Assembly (NCBI RefSeq): GCF_022846655.1
Contig: NZ_AP025667.1
Coordinates: forward strand, 1,711,001-1,775,000
Origin: Streptomyces seoulensis
GTDB lineage: Bacteria > Actinomycetota > Actinomycetes > Streptomycetales > Streptomycetaceae
Direction of reading: 5' to 3'
DNA length: 64,000 bases
Notes under the pieces: generated by a model
The model's input: the letters and a program-made list of their open reading frames with translations, nothing else
Databases searched by the model: none
What the model was told of the DNA's origin: nothing
Shown here: positions 1 to 8,833 of the stretch, piece after piece
Position numbering within the stretch: the first letter of the stretch is position 1
How the letters are laid out: every line of letters begins with the position of its first letter
Position numbers and translations under genes: made by a program

Positions 1-1677
1 ACCGTCGACACCTGGGCGCTGGGCACCGGCTCGGTCGCCGAGGTCGCCCTCGCCGCCGCCGGCGGAGCGGCCGCCTGGTTCGACCCCGCCGAGCTGGACG
101 AGGCCGACGAGCGGGCGTTCGCCGGCTGGCTGGCCGACGCCGAGCGGCCCAAGGTGCTGCACAACGCCAAGGCCGCCATGCGCGTGCTGGCCGAGCACGG
201 CTGGGTGGTCGAGGGCGTGTCCATGGACACCGCGCTCGCGGCCTACCTGGTCAAGCCCGGCCGCCGCTCCTTCGACCTGGACGCGCTGTCCCTGGAGTAC
301 CTGCACCGCGAGCTGGCCCCGGCCGCCGCGGCCGACGGCCAGTTGGCGTTCGGCGCGGACGACGGCGCCGAGGCCGAGGCCCTGATGATCAAGGCCCGCG
401 CCATCCTCGACCTGGGCGAGGCGTTCGGGACCCGGCTCGCCGAGGTCGGCGCCGCCGAACTGCTGCGGGACGTGGAGCTGCCCACCTCCGCGCTGCTGGC
501 CCGCCTGGAGCGGCACGGCATCGCGGCCGACCGCACGCACCTGGAGACGATGGAGCAGACCTTCGCGGGCGCCGTGCAGCAGGCCGTGAAGGAGGCGCAC
601 GCCGCCGCCGGGCACGAGTTCAACCTCGGCTCGCCCAAGCAGCTCCAGGAGGTCCTCTTCGGGGAGCTGGCACTGCCGAAGACCAAGAAGACCAAGACCG
701 GCTACACCACGGACGCCGACGCCCTGGCCTGGCTCGCCGCGCAGACCGACAACGAACTGCCGGTCATCATGCTGCGCCACCGTGAGCAGGCCAAGCTGCG
801 CGTCACGGTCGAGGGCCTGATCAAGACCATCGCCGCCGACGGCCGTATCCACACCACCTTCAACCAGACGGTGGCCGCGACCGGCCGGCTGTCCTCCACG
901 GACCCCAACCTGCAGAACATCCCGGTCCGCACCGACGAGGGCCGCGCGATCCGCCGGGGCTTCGTGGTCGGCGAGGGCTTCGAGTCCCTGATGACCGCCG
1001 ACTACAGCCAGATCGAGCTGCGCGTCATGGCCCACCTCTCCGAGGACGCCGGCCTGATCGAGGCGTTCACCTCCGGCGAGGACCTGCACACCACGGTCGC
1101 CTCCCAGGTGTTCGGCGTCGGCCGGGACGCCGTCGACGCGGAGATGCGCCGCAAGATCAAGGCCATGTCGTACGGCCTCGCCTACGGCCTGTCCGCCTTC
1201 GGCCTCTCCCAGCAGCTCAACATCGACGCCGGTGAGGCCCGCGCGCTGATGGACACCTACTTCGAGCGGTTCGGCGGCGTACGGGACTACCTGCGCCGCG
1301 CGGTCGACGAGGCGCGGGCGACCGGCTACACGGCGACCCTCTTCGGCCGCCGCCGCTACCTGCCCGACCTGAACAGCGACAACCGCCAGCGCCGCGAGGC
1401 CGCCGAGCGGATGGCGCTGAACGCCCCGATCCAGGGCACGGCGGCCGACATCGTCAAGATCGCCATGCTCCACGTCGACCGGGCGCTGCGCGAGGCGGAC
1501 CTCAGGTCCCGCATGCTGCTCCAGGTCCACGACGAAATCGTGCTGGAGATCGCCCCCGGCGAGCGCGCGGCCGTGGAGGAGCTGGTCCGCCGCGAGATGG
1601 CGGACGCCGTGAGCCTGCGCGCCCCGCTGGACGTCTCGGTGGGCGTGGGCCCGGACTGGGAGTCCGCGGCGCACTGA
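1..1677 (+). CDS. polA: DNA polymerase I, C-terminal 558 residues (5' end outside window)
   Basis: The reading frame is open from base 1, so this is the 3' part of polA. It encodes 558 residues; the family is about 900 long in Streptomyces, so the 5'-nuclease domain is off the edge. What remains is the (probably inactive) exonuclease-like domain followed by the family A polymerase domain. Visible motifs are motif A DYSQIELR (around base 1000), motif B with RRKIKAMSYGLAYG (around 1147) and motif C QVHDEI (around 1523). The enzyme fills gaps in excision repair and removes Okazaki primers, which fits the three uvr genes later in the window. A strong terminator follows directly. Confidence 0.97.
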   Translation, partial: TVDTWALGTGSVAEVALAAAGGAAAWFDPAELDEADERAFAGWLADAERPKVLHNAKAAMRVLAEHGWVVEGVSMDTALAAYLVKPGRRSFDLDALSLEYLHRELAPAAAADGQLAFGADDGAEAEALMIKARAILDLGEAFGTRLAEVGAAELLRDVELPTSALLARLERHGIAADRTHLETMEQTFAGAVQQAVKEAHAAAGHEFNLGSPKQLQEVLFGELALPKTKKTKTGYTTDADALAWLAAQTDNELPVIMLRHREQAKLRVTVEGLIKTIAADGRIHTTFNQTVAATGRLSSTDPNLQNIPVRTDEGRAIRRGFVVGEGFESLMTADYSQIELRVMAHLSEDAGLIEAFTSGEDLHTTVASQVFGVGRDAVDAEMRRKIKAMSYGLAYGLSAFGLSQQLNIDAGEARALMDTYFERFGGVRDYLRRAVDEARATGYTATLFGRRRYLPDLNSDNRQRREAAERMALNAPIQGTAADIVKIAMLHVDRALREADLRSRMLLQVHDEIVLEIAPGERAAVEELVRREMADAVSLRAPLDVSVGVGPDWESAAH

Positions 1678-1687
1678 GCCACCGGCG

Positions 1688-1722
1688 AACCCCGCGGGAA
1701 GGACGCCCTTCCCGCGGGGTTT
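1688..1722 (+). terminator. Intrinsic terminator of polA
   Basis: A 15-bp perfect stem (AACCCCGCGGGAAGG with its complement) closes a 4-base loop and ends in TTTC, 11 bases after the polA stop. Confidence 0.85.
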
Positions 1723-1780
1723 CACTCACGTGGCCCCCGCCAGAACGCAGGCCCGGCCCGCCACCCGCAAGACTGCGGGC

Positions 1781-2188
1781 ATGGGTATACGCATGCTTCA
1801 CCGCCTGAGGCCCGACCCGTGGCACGGCAGTACGGAGCCGGCGGACACCGGCCGGGCGTCCGGCGCGTCAGGCACGGCGGTGCCCGTCGTCGCGGCCGGT
1901 GCGAGCGCCGCCCGCCACCCCTCGGACCCCCGGGCCCGGCTCCGGCGGGCGGGCACGGACGCCGGGCGGGCCCTGGCCCGCCGCACCCCCGACCGACGGG
2001 TGTGGGCCGACCTCGCGCGCGGCTATCTCGCGCTGCTCCTGGCCCACCTGCCGAAGGCGCGCCCCCGGCACACGCTCACCGTGTTCGTGGCCTCCCTCAC
2101 CGACCGTCCCGCTCCCGCCGGCCCGCGCCGACCGCCGCACCCCGCGACACCGGCTCCCCGCCGGACCGGGCGCCGGAAGCGGGCGTAG
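1781..2188 (+). CDS. Hypothetical protein, 135 aa
   Basis: A short Arg/Ala/Pro-rich frame beginning MGIRMLHRLRPDPWHG, with an earlier possible start at 1730. I recognise no domain. Residues about 75-105 (WADLARGYLALLLAHL, then HTLTVFVASL) could form helices, and the tail is basic and proline-rich. There is no clear ribosome-binding site. The 3' end overlaps the convergent DUF4184 gene by 92 bases, so either the end is real antisense overlap or the frame is spurious. GC bias at third positions is consistent with coding but not decisive. Confidence 0.45.
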   Translation: MGIRMLHRLRPDPWHGSTEPADTGRASGASGTAVPVVAAGASAARHPSDPRARLRRAGTDAGRALARRTPDRRVWADLARGYLALLLAHLPKARPRHTLTVFVASLTDRPAPAGPRRPPHPATPAPRRTGRRKRA

Positions 2189-2996
2189 CGCCGGACACCC
2201 CGGCGGGCCGCCACAGCCGTACCGCACCCGCGTACAGCACCACCCCCAGCAGCAGGCCGGCGCCCGCGCCGAAGCACACCGTGGGCACCAGTTCCCAGGG
2301 CCGGGCGACCGGGCCCCAGTACGCCCACCAGCGCACCGCCCGCGGCACCGCCGCGCCCAGCGCGCAGCCGCCGAGCAGGGCCGCTGCCCAGCAGCGGTCC
2401 CGTACCGAGAGCGGGGGCACCCCCAGCGGCGCCCCGGCCGGGGCCGACCGCAGGGCGCGCAGCAGGAAACCGGTGATCGCCACGGCGGCCAGCGCCGAGG
2501 TGCCGTACTGGAGCCACTGGAAGAGCGGCACCCCGGCCGCGGTCCGGGCGAGCACCGGGACGAGCTCCGTGCCCCAGCGGTCGTGGTGGGTGAAGGCGTC
2601 CCACACCACATGGGTGAGGCCACCGGCCACGGCGGAGACGTACCACCACAGCACCAGGGCCGCCCGTACCCGCGCGCGGGGCGCCCCGCAGCGCAGGAGT
2701 GCGGCGGGCCGGCCCTGCCACGACCGGGGCAGCAGTGCCACCAGCGGCTCCCGGACCACCAGCCACACTCCGACCAGCGCCCAGGAGATCAGCACGTCCA
2801 CGCCGAGCACCCCGGCGAGGGAGTGGGTGACCGTCCCGAACTCCATCGCCTCCGGGCGGACGCTGGCCGCGTAGTAGGTCAGGTCGGGGGCGAAGGAGCC
2901 CGCGACGAGCACCGCGGGCACCAGCGGCCCCCGCCCGCTCCCGTCGCGGCGGACGGCGGGCAGTACGGCCGCGGCATGGCTGAGTGTGAACGGCAA
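2097..2996 (-). CDS. DUF4184 family membrane protein
   Basis: Encodes 299 residues. The start is taken as the TTG at 2994-2996 because it gives the family's typical N-terminus (M)PFTLSHAAAVLP and has GGGAGGA a few bases upstream; the open frame continues further 5' without a better start. Several hydrophobic segments suggest an integral membrane protein. Visible conserved features are SHAAAVLP at the N-terminus, a SFAPDLTYY motif and WDAFTHHDRWG in the middle; this His/Asp pattern recalls metal-dependent membrane hydrolases of the YdjM type, although no activity is established for DUF4184. It is transcribed away from the lytic transglycosylase gene. Confidence 0.85.
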   Translation of the reverse strand: MPFTLSHAAAVLPAVRRDGSGRGPLVPAVLVAGSFAPDLTYYAASVRPEAMEFGTVTHSLAGVLGVDVLISWALVGVWLVVREPLVALLPRSWQGRPAALLRCGAPRARVRAALVLWWYVSAVAGGLTHVVWDAFTHHDRWGTELVPVLARTAAGVPLFQWLQYGTSALAAVAITGFLLRALRSAPAGAPLGVPPLSVRDRCWAAALLGGCALGAAVPRAVRWWAYWGPVARPWELVPTVCFGAGAGLLLGVVLYAGAVRLWRPAGVSGATPASGARSGGEPVSRGAAVGAGRRERDGR

Positions 2997-3305
2997 CAGG
3001 TCCTCCCGGAAGGGCCGGCACGGGCCGGGCCGTGATCGCGCCCAGTATGCGTGATGCACCGTCATCGGCCTTGCGGGCGGCGGGAGTCGGCCAAGTCGGG
3101 GAATGCGAGGGGACGACGGGTGCCCTGGGGCAGGGGAGTTGACGTAGGGTCGGCCGGGGCCCATCTGTCGTGCACACGGCCAGGTGATCCAGCACACAGG
3201 CCGAGGTGCGGCACGCGGGGCAACCACAGCACCAGGTCGACCGTCACATCACAACGAGACAGGCGGAGGCGGACGCCCGAGGCGTCCGGGGGAGGGGTTC
3301 ACCAC
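2997..3305. other. 309-bp divergent intergenic region, hairpin next to the downstream RBS
   Basis: Lies between the DUF4184 gene (minus) and the lytic transglycosylase gene (plus). A perfect 8-bp hairpin CGGACGCC-cga-GGCGTCCG at 3270-3288 ends exactly where the GGGGGAGGGG ribosome-binding region of the transglycosylase begins. A TTGACG at 3139-3144 and a TAGGGT at 3145-3150 are promoter-like, but neither has a well-placed partner. I do not see the conserved core of a ydaO (c-di-AMP) riboswitch, which controls some Streptomyces wall hydrolases. Confidence 0.5.
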
Positions 3306-5063
3306 ATGGCGGCGCACTTCGGCAGGCGACTGCGCAAGGGGGCGGCGACGACCGCGGTGGCCGCTTTGGCGGTCGCGGCACTCTCCGCGTCCGAGGCTCC
3401 GGGAGCGACCGGCGCCCCCGAACCCCTCCAGACCAGCGCCGGCCTGAGCACTCCCGTCCCGGAGGCGTCCGCCGACGGCAACGCCACCGGCAACTCGCCG
3501 TACTACACGGACCTTCCGCCGCTGGACAGCCCCGCCCCGAGCCCGTCGGCGGTCATCGGCACGCCCGTCTCCCGAGGTGAGGGCGAGGCGGGCATCCCCG
3601 CGACCGTCCTCGCCGCGTACAAGAAGGCCGAAGCCGAACTCCGCGCCTCCAAGCCCGGCTGCAACCTGCCCTGGCAACTCCTCGCCGCCATCGGCAAGGT
3701 GGAGTCCGGCCAGGCCCGCGGCGGCCGGGTGTACGCCGACGGCACCACGGTCAGCCCCATCATCGGCCCCCAGCTCGACGGCAACGGCTTCGCCCTGATC
3801 AAGGACACCGACCACGGGGCCTACGACGGCAACAGCTCCTACGACCAGGCCATCGGCCCGATGCAGTTCATCCCGTCGACCTGGGCCTGGGCGGGCCGCG
3901 ACGGCAACGACGACGGCAAGGCCGACCCGAACAACGTCTACGACGCCGCGCTCGCCGCGGGCCACTACCTGTGCCGCAACGGCTGGGACCTCTCGCAGGA
4001 CCGCGACCTGCACAGCGCGATCCTCAGCTACAACAACTCCAGCGACTACCTCAGCCTGGTGCTGAACTGGGTGGACTACTACCGCCGGGGCACCCACTCC
4101 GTCCCGGACGGCGCCGGCGGCGTGCCCGCGCACCGCAGCGACGACGGCCTCCCCCGGACGAGCGGGCCGACGGCGCCACACACGTCCCGGCCGACGCCCG
4201 AGTCGCCTAAGCCCGGCAAGCCTTCCAAGCCGGGCAAGCCGGGCAAGCCGGGCGGCGGTGATCCGAGCACGCCCGGTCAGCCGTCCGACCCGACCAGCCC
4301 GCCCACCTCGCCCGCGCCCACCCCGTCCGACACGGTGCACCACCTCACCTCCCCCGACCAGGACGGCACCGAGCTGACCGCGACCGCCGGGGACACCTTC
4401 GAACGGCGGATCGGCGCCCGCGCGGTGACCAAGGACGGCGCGTCCGTGGCCACGGTGCGGGTGCGGTTCACCATCACCGGCGACACCGACGCCACCTTCG
4501 CGGGCGGCGAGAAGGTGGCCGTCGTCCGCACCGACGCCACGGGCGTCGCCCTCGCGCCGGGACTCCGGGCGGGGGAGAAGGCCGGAACCTTCAAGGTCGC
4601 CGGCACGGTCGTCGGGCGCCAGATCAAGGGCGTCGACTACACGGCGACGGTCACCCCGCGCCCCGCCGACAAGCTGGTCCGCACCGCCGACACCCCGCAG
4701 ACCTGCGTGCCGGGCGGCGAGTTCGCCGGACAGATCAAGGTCAAGGCCACGTACAAGGGCGCCCCCGCGGCCAAGGTCGGTGCCACCGCCACCCTGGTCA
4801 AGTCCGCGGACAGCCCCGCCGAGAACATCGCCGGGCCCTACTTCAAGGACGCGAACGGCCAGCCCGTACGCACCCTCACCGGGCTCACCACGGACGCGAA
4901 CGGCCTGCTGACGCTGCCCAAGCTGTACGCGGACCTCTTCAGCGGCACGTATCTGCTCCGCGTCACCACGCCGGGCGGCGGGAGCGTCACCTTCGAGCTG
5001 AAGGTCGCGGTCGGTGAGACCGCCTCGGCGAGCCCGTCGCCCAGCCCGTCGGCCAGTTCCTGA
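3306..5063 (+). CDS. Secreted lytic murein transglycosylase with proline-rich linker and Ig-like tail
   Basis: Encodes 585 residues. The ATG at 3306 is preceded by GGGGAGGGG and gives a Sec signal peptide (basic MAAHFGRRLRKG, then an Ala-rich core to about residue 37). Residues about 95-260 form an SLT/MltB-like transglycosylase domain: LPWQLLAAIGKVESGQ carries the expected catalytic Glu, followed by AIGPMQFIPSTWAWAG and NNVYDAALAAGHYLC. Residues about 290-340 are a Pro/Lys/Gly linker with KPGKP repeats. The C-terminal half looks like two Ig-like beta domains. The protein probably cleaves peptidoglycan outside the cell; the beta domains may bind wall polymer. The end is Ser/Pro-rich. Confidence 0.9.
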   Translation: MAAHFGRRLRKGAATTAVAALAVAALSASEAPGATGAPEPLQTSAGLSTPVPEASADGNATGNSPYYTDLPPLDSPAPSPSAVIGTPVSRGEGEAGIPATVLAAYKKAEAELRASKPGCNLPWQLLAAIGKVESGQARGGRVYADGTTVSPIIGPQLDGNGFALIKDTDHGAYDGNSSYDQAIGPMQFIPSTWAWAGRDGNDDGKADPNNVYDAALAAGHYLCRNGWDLSQDRDLHSAILSYNNSSDYLSLVLNWVDYYRRGTHSVPDGAGGVPAHRSDDGLPRTSGPTAPHTSRPTPESPKPGKPSKPGKPGKPGGGDPSTPGQPSDPTSPPTSPAPTPSDTVHHLTSPDQDGTELTATAGDTFERRIGARAVTKDGASVATVRVRFTITGDTDATFAGGEKVAVVRTDATGVALAPGLRAGEKAGTFKVAGTVVGRQIKGVDYTATVTPRPADKLVRTADTPQTCVPGGEFAGQIKVKATYKGAPAAKVGATATLVKSADSPAENIAGPYFKDANGQPVRTLTGLTTDANGLLTLPKLYADLFSGTYLLRVTTPGGGSVTFELKVAVGETASASPSPSPSASS

Positions 5064-5069
5064 GAGGTT

Positions 5070-7598
5070 TCACCGCTTGAGCCGGGCCGTCGTGTGACGG
5101 GTCGGCTCGGCGGTGGCCGGGTCCTCGGGCCAGGGGTGCTTCGGGTACCGCCCGCGCAGCTCGGACCGGACCGCCCGGTAGCCGTCCCGCCAGAACGAGG
5201 CGAGGTCCGCCGTCACCGCGGCGGGCCGCCCGGCGGGCGACAGCAGATGCACCAGCAGCGGCGTCCCGGCCACCTCCGGGCTCTGCCGCAGGCCGAACAT
5301 CTCCTGCAACTTCACCGCCAGCACCGGCCGTTCGGGGTCCGTGTAGTCGACCCGCACCCGTGACCCGCTCGGTACGGCGATCCGCTCCGGCGCCAGCTCG
5401 TCCAGCCGGGCCGCCTCCCCGCCCGCCCACGGCAGCAGCCGCGCGAGCGCCTGCCCTGCGTCGATCCGCCCCAGGTCCGCCCGGCGCCGGGCCCGGCTCA
5501 ACTCCGGCTCCAGCCACGCGTCCACGGAGGCGAGCAGTGCCTCGTCCGACACGTCAGGCCACGGCTTTCCGAGCCGCGCCCGCAGGAACGCCAGCCGCTG
5601 CCGCAGCAGTCGAGCCTGCTCCGTCCAGCGCAGCAGACCGAGCCCCTCCCGCGACAGCCCGTCGAGCAGGGCGGAGCGCACCAGCTCCGGGTCGGCGTCC
5701 GCCGGCGGCCGCACCGCCAGCTCCACCGCGCCCAGCCGCTCGACCCGCCGCGCCACCACGTCGCCGTCCGCCCAGCGCACCTCGTCCCGCTCGGTCAGCA
5801 GCGAAGCGGCGGCCGCCCGCGCCACGTCCTCCCGCACGGCGGCCCCGAGCCGCACCCGCCCGTGCCCCTTCCCCGCGGGCCGGTCGGCCACCGCCACGAC
5901 GATCCACGGCACGCCTCGCAGCGCCGACCCCTCGGCCAGCTCGACCCGTGTCCCGGACGCCATCAGGTAGGAGCCCCCGTCCAGCCGGGCCACCCGCTCG
6001 GGGAACGCGAGGGCGGCGACCTCGCCCACGGCGCGTTCCTCGCCGCCGTGATCGAGTGCCGGGCTCGCCCCGGCCTGGGCGCGTTTTCCGGACGCGGCCG
6101 GGCGGGAGCCGCCGCCCGACACCCCGCGCAGCCGCCGCACCTCCGCCGCCCACCGGCCCGCGTACGCGTCGCCGCCACGGCGGGCCCGGCGCAGGGCCGC
6201 CGCCAGGTCGTCCCCGTACTCGCGCGGCACCTCCTCCGACAGGAGGGCGACCGTCTCCGCGCCGCCGTCGGGGGAGTCCAGGAGGGCGCGGCCCAGTCGG
6301 GGATGGACGCCCAGACGGGCCAGGCGGGTGCCCCGCCGCGTGGCGCGGCCGGTCGCCTCGACCGCGCCGACCGCCGTCAGTACCTCGCGCGCCGCCGCCA
6401 TCGCCCCGGCGGGCGGCGGGTCCAGCAGGGCCAGGCCGGAGGCGTCCGGATCGCCCCAGCAGGCGGCCTGGAGGGCGAAGGCCGTCAGGTCGGCGACCTT
6501 GATCTCCGGGGCCGGGAAGGCGGGCAGCCGGGTGTCCTCGGCCTGGGCCCAGCACCGGTACACCGCACCGGGTGCCTCACGCCCGGCCCGGCCCGCCCGC
6601 TGGGCGCCGGCCGCACGGGACGCCCGTACCGTGGCCAGGCCGCTCAGGCCCCGCGCGTGGTCCACGCGAGGCTCCCGCGCGAGCCCGGAGTCGACCACCA
6701 CACGGACGCCCGGCACCGTCAGGGAGGACTCGGCGACCGAGGTCGCCAGCACCACCCGGCGCCGTTCGCCCGGCGACAGCACCGCGTCCTGCACCGCGGC
6801 CGGGGCCCGGCCGTGCACCTGGAGCACGTCGATGCCGGGCAGCGACCCCAACTGCCCGGCCACACGGGCGATCTCGCCCACGCCGGGCAGGAAGCACAGC
6901 ACGTCACCGGTCCGCTCGGCCAGCGCCCGCCGTACCACCGAGGCCACGTGCGCGAGCAGCTCCGGGTCCACCCGCATCCCGTGCGGCGGCCGTACGGGAC
7001 GCGTCGGAGGCGCCCACACCACGTCCACGGGATGCGACACGCCCGCCGCCTCCACCACCGGCGCCCCGCCCAGCAGCCGGGCCCAGCCCTGCGCGTCCGT
7101 GGTCGCCGACGCCGCCACCAGCCGCAGCTCGGGCCGCAGGGTCTGCCGTACGTCCCAGAGGAAGGCGGCCGCCGTGTCGGCGTCCAGATGCCGTTCGTGG
7201 CACTCGTCGAGCACCACCACGTCCGTGCCCGCCAGCTCCTGGTCCCGCTGGAGCCGCTGAAGGAGGACACCGGTGGTCACGACCTCCACGCGGGTGTGGG
7301 GCCCCACCACACGTTCGCCGCGCACGGTGTGGCCGACGCTGACGCCCGGCTGCTCGCCCAGCAGCCACGCCATCCGCCGGGCCGCCGCCCGCGCCGCGAT
7401 CCGGCGGGGCTCGGCCACCACCACCCGCCGCGCGGGACCCCCGCCGACCAGCCCGGCCAGCACCAGCGGCACCAGCGTCGTCTTGCCGGTACCGGGCGGC
7501 GCCACCAGCACGGCGGCACCCGGACCGTCCAGCGCGGCGGTCAGGTCGGGCAGGGCGGAGCGCACGGGCAGCGCGGCGAGGGCGTCGTCACGGATCAC
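5070..7598 (-). CDS. hrpB: ATP-dependent helicase HrpB
   Basis: Encodes 842 residues, normal for HrpB. The GTG at 7596-7598 is chosen because the product then begins VIRDDALAALPVRSALP, right before the helicase core, with GGGGG upstream. Motifs in order: Walker A APPGTGKTT, AEPRRIAARAAARR, motif II DECHERH, SATTDAQ, and HrpB-specific C-terminal parts (QRAGRAGREAPG, then WPEDPATAEPTRHTTARLKR at the end). It is a DEAH/RHA-type RNA helicase; its role in bacteria is not settled. It converges with the transglycosylase gene (6 bases between stops) and no terminator is obvious between them. Confidence 0.95.
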   Translation of the reverse strand: MIRDDALAALPVRSALPDLTAALDGPGAAVLVAPPGTGKTTLVPLVLAGLVGGGPARRVVVAEPRRIAARAAARRMAWLLGEQPGVSVGHTVRGERVVGPHTRVEVVTTGVLLQRLQRDQELAGTDVVVLDECHERHLDADTAAAFLWDVRQTLRPELRLVAASATTDAQGWARLLGGAPVVEAAGVSHPVDVVWAPPTRPVRPPHGMRVDPELLAHVASVVRRALAERTGDVLCFLPGVGEIARVAGQLGSLPGIDVLQVHGRAPAAVQDAVLSPGERRRVVLATSVAESSLTVPGVRVVVDSGLAREPRVDHARGLSGLATVRASRAAGAQRAGRAGREAPGAVYRCWAQAEDTRLPAFPAPEIKVADLTAFALQAACWGDPDASGLALLDPPPAGAMAAAREVLTAVGAVEATGRATRRGTRLARLGVHPRLGRALLDSPDGGAETVALLSEEVPREYGDDLAAALRRARRGGDAYAGRWAAEVRRLRGVSGGGSRPAASGKRAQAGASPALDHGGEERAVGEVAALAFPERVARLDGGSYLMASGTRVELAEGSALRGVPWIVVAVADRPAGKGHGRVRLGAAVREDVARAAAASLLTERDEVRWADGDVVARRVERLGAVELAVRPPADADPELVRSALLDGLSREGLGLLRWTEQARLLRQRLAFLRARLGKPWPDVSDEALLASVDAWLEPELSRARRRADLGRIDAGQALARLLPWAGGEAARLDELAPERIAVPSGSRVRVDYTDPERPVLAVKLQEMFGLRQSPEVAGTPLLVHLLSPAGRPAAVTADLASFWRDGYRAVRSELRGRYPKHPWPEDPATAEPTRHTTARLKR

Positions 7599-7633
7599 GC
7601 CCCCAGTGTCGTACGCCGTGCGCGCGGGGGGCT

Positions 7634-8458
7634 TCAGTCCCGTTCGCAGACGAAGATCGCGGTACCGGGGATCAGGTTGCCGCGCAGCGGGGACCAGCCG
7701 CCCCACTCGGAGGTGTTCCAGGCCGGCCACTCCGGCTCCACCAGGTCCACCAGCCGGAACCCGGAGGCGGCGATGTCCCGCACCCGGTCGCCGATCGTGC
7801 GGTGGTGCTCCACATAGACGGCGCGCCCGTCCTCGTCCTGCTCCACATAGGGAGTGCGGTCGAAGTAGGACGCCGCCACCGAGAGACCCTCCGGGCCCGG
7901 CTCGTCCGGGAACGCCCAGCGGATCGGATGCGTCACCGAGAACACCAGCCGGCCGCCCGGCCGCAGCACCCGGCGCGCCTCACGCAGCACCAGCCGGGGA
8001 TCGGCCACGAACGGCAGCGCGCCGTAGGCCGAGCACACCACGTCGAAGGAGGCGTCCGCGAAGGGCAGCGCGCCCGCGTCCGCGCACACCAGCGGGAACG
8101 CGGCGCCGATGCGCAGCGCGTGCTGGAGCTGGCGGTGGGAGAGGTCGAGCGCGACCGGACGGGCCCCCTGGGCGGCCAGCCAGCGCGCGCACTGCGCCGC
8201 GCCCGCGCCGATCTCCAGCACGTCCCGGCCCTTCAGCTCCTCGGCCGGGCCGAGGAGCTCGGCCTCCACCTCGTCCAGGCCCTCGGGGCCCCACACGAAG
8301 CGGTCGTCACCGAGGAAGGTGCCGTGCTCGACCTGGTACTCGTCCGCGTTGCGGTCCCACCAGCCCCGGTTGGCGCTGCTGCTCTCCGCGACCCCGGCGT
8401 CACGTCGGGTGGCTTCCGGCTCGGACCCCTCCGGGTCGTGCCCTTCCGGCTCTTGGAT
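7634..8458 (-). CDS. Class I SAM-dependent methyltransferase, apparent ATC start
   Basis: The Rossmann methyltransferase core is clear: DVLEIGAGAAQCARWL (SAM-binding motif I), VALDLSHRQLQHA, FDVVCSAYGALPFV, then RRVLRPGGRLVFSVTHP. The first canonical start is GTG at 8294-8296, giving only 220 residues. The frame is however clearly coding upstream (NRGWWDRNADEYQVEHGTF, a segment I associate with this family) and contains no ATG, GTG or TTG before an in-frame TGA. The most plausible start is one of two tandem ATC codons at 8456-8461, because a GAGGGAG ribosome-binding sequence sits just 5'. Starting at 8458 gives 274 residues. The substrate is unknown. It is divergent from rpsA. Confidence 0.85.
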   Translation of the reverse strand: MQEPEGHDPEGSEPEATRRDAGVAESSSANRGWWDRNADEYQVEHGTFLGDDRFVWGPEGLDEVEAELLGPAEELKGRDVLEIGAGAAQCARWLAAQGARPVALDLSHRQLQHALRIGAAFPLVCADAGALPFADASFDVVCSAYGALPFVADPRLVLREARRVLRPGGRLVFSVTHPIRWAFPDEPGPEGLSVAASYFDRTPYVEQDEDGRAVYVEHHRTIGDRVRDIAASGFRLVDLVEPEWPAWNTSEWGGWSPLRGNLIPGTAIFVCERD

Positions 8459-8602
8459 GATCGGCTCCCTCGTCGTACTCTTCCGTCCAACCGGCTTCCC
8501 GGACGAGTGTCACGGAAGGGATCGCCCGGTCGTGCGTGCCCAGTTGGGGCCATTCTTGCGCCGGGTATGCGGCGATCCGTCCGCGCTGTGCGCCTTCGCG
8601 CA

Positions 8603-8631
8603 TTGACCCTGCCCGGCTGCCCCCGTATGCT
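8603..8631 (+). promoter_or_regulatory. HrdB-type promoter of rpsA
   Basis: TTGACC and TATGCT are separated by exactly 17 bases, a near-consensus housekeeping promoter. The predicted start near 8638 leaves a leader of about 195 bases before rpsA. Confidence 0.75.
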
Positions 8632-8709
8632 ACAAGTTGCGCTGCGGGCCTGCGCACCTCAGACGTAGCAGGTCGCGCTCGCATCTGTATGTATCCCTCG
8701 GTTCTCGAG

Positions 8710-8741
8710 GCGCCACCGGGCACCCGGTGCTCAAGTGGCGC
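8710..8741 (+). promoter_or_regulatory. Alternative hairpins in the rpsA leader
   Basis: GCGCCAC (8710-8716) can pair with GTGGCGC (8735-8741), while CACCGGG (8714-8720) can pair with CCCGGTG (8723-8729). The two pairings share bases 8714-8716 and compete. This is the sort of structure that could serve S1 autoregulation, but that role is inference. Confidence 0.45.
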
Positions 8742-8833
8742 TTACTTGGCTGTCCGGCTTCTGCAGAGCGAAACGGGCTCCCGGCGTAAGCAGTACCTAC
8801 GACTTCAATGTCCGTACCGGAGCCCTTTCCCAC

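Noticed and set aside
3181..3305. Possible c-di-AMP (ydaO) riboswitch before the lytic transglycosylase gene
   Set aside because: None of the conserved ydaO core sequence is recognisable; only a simple hairpin is present.
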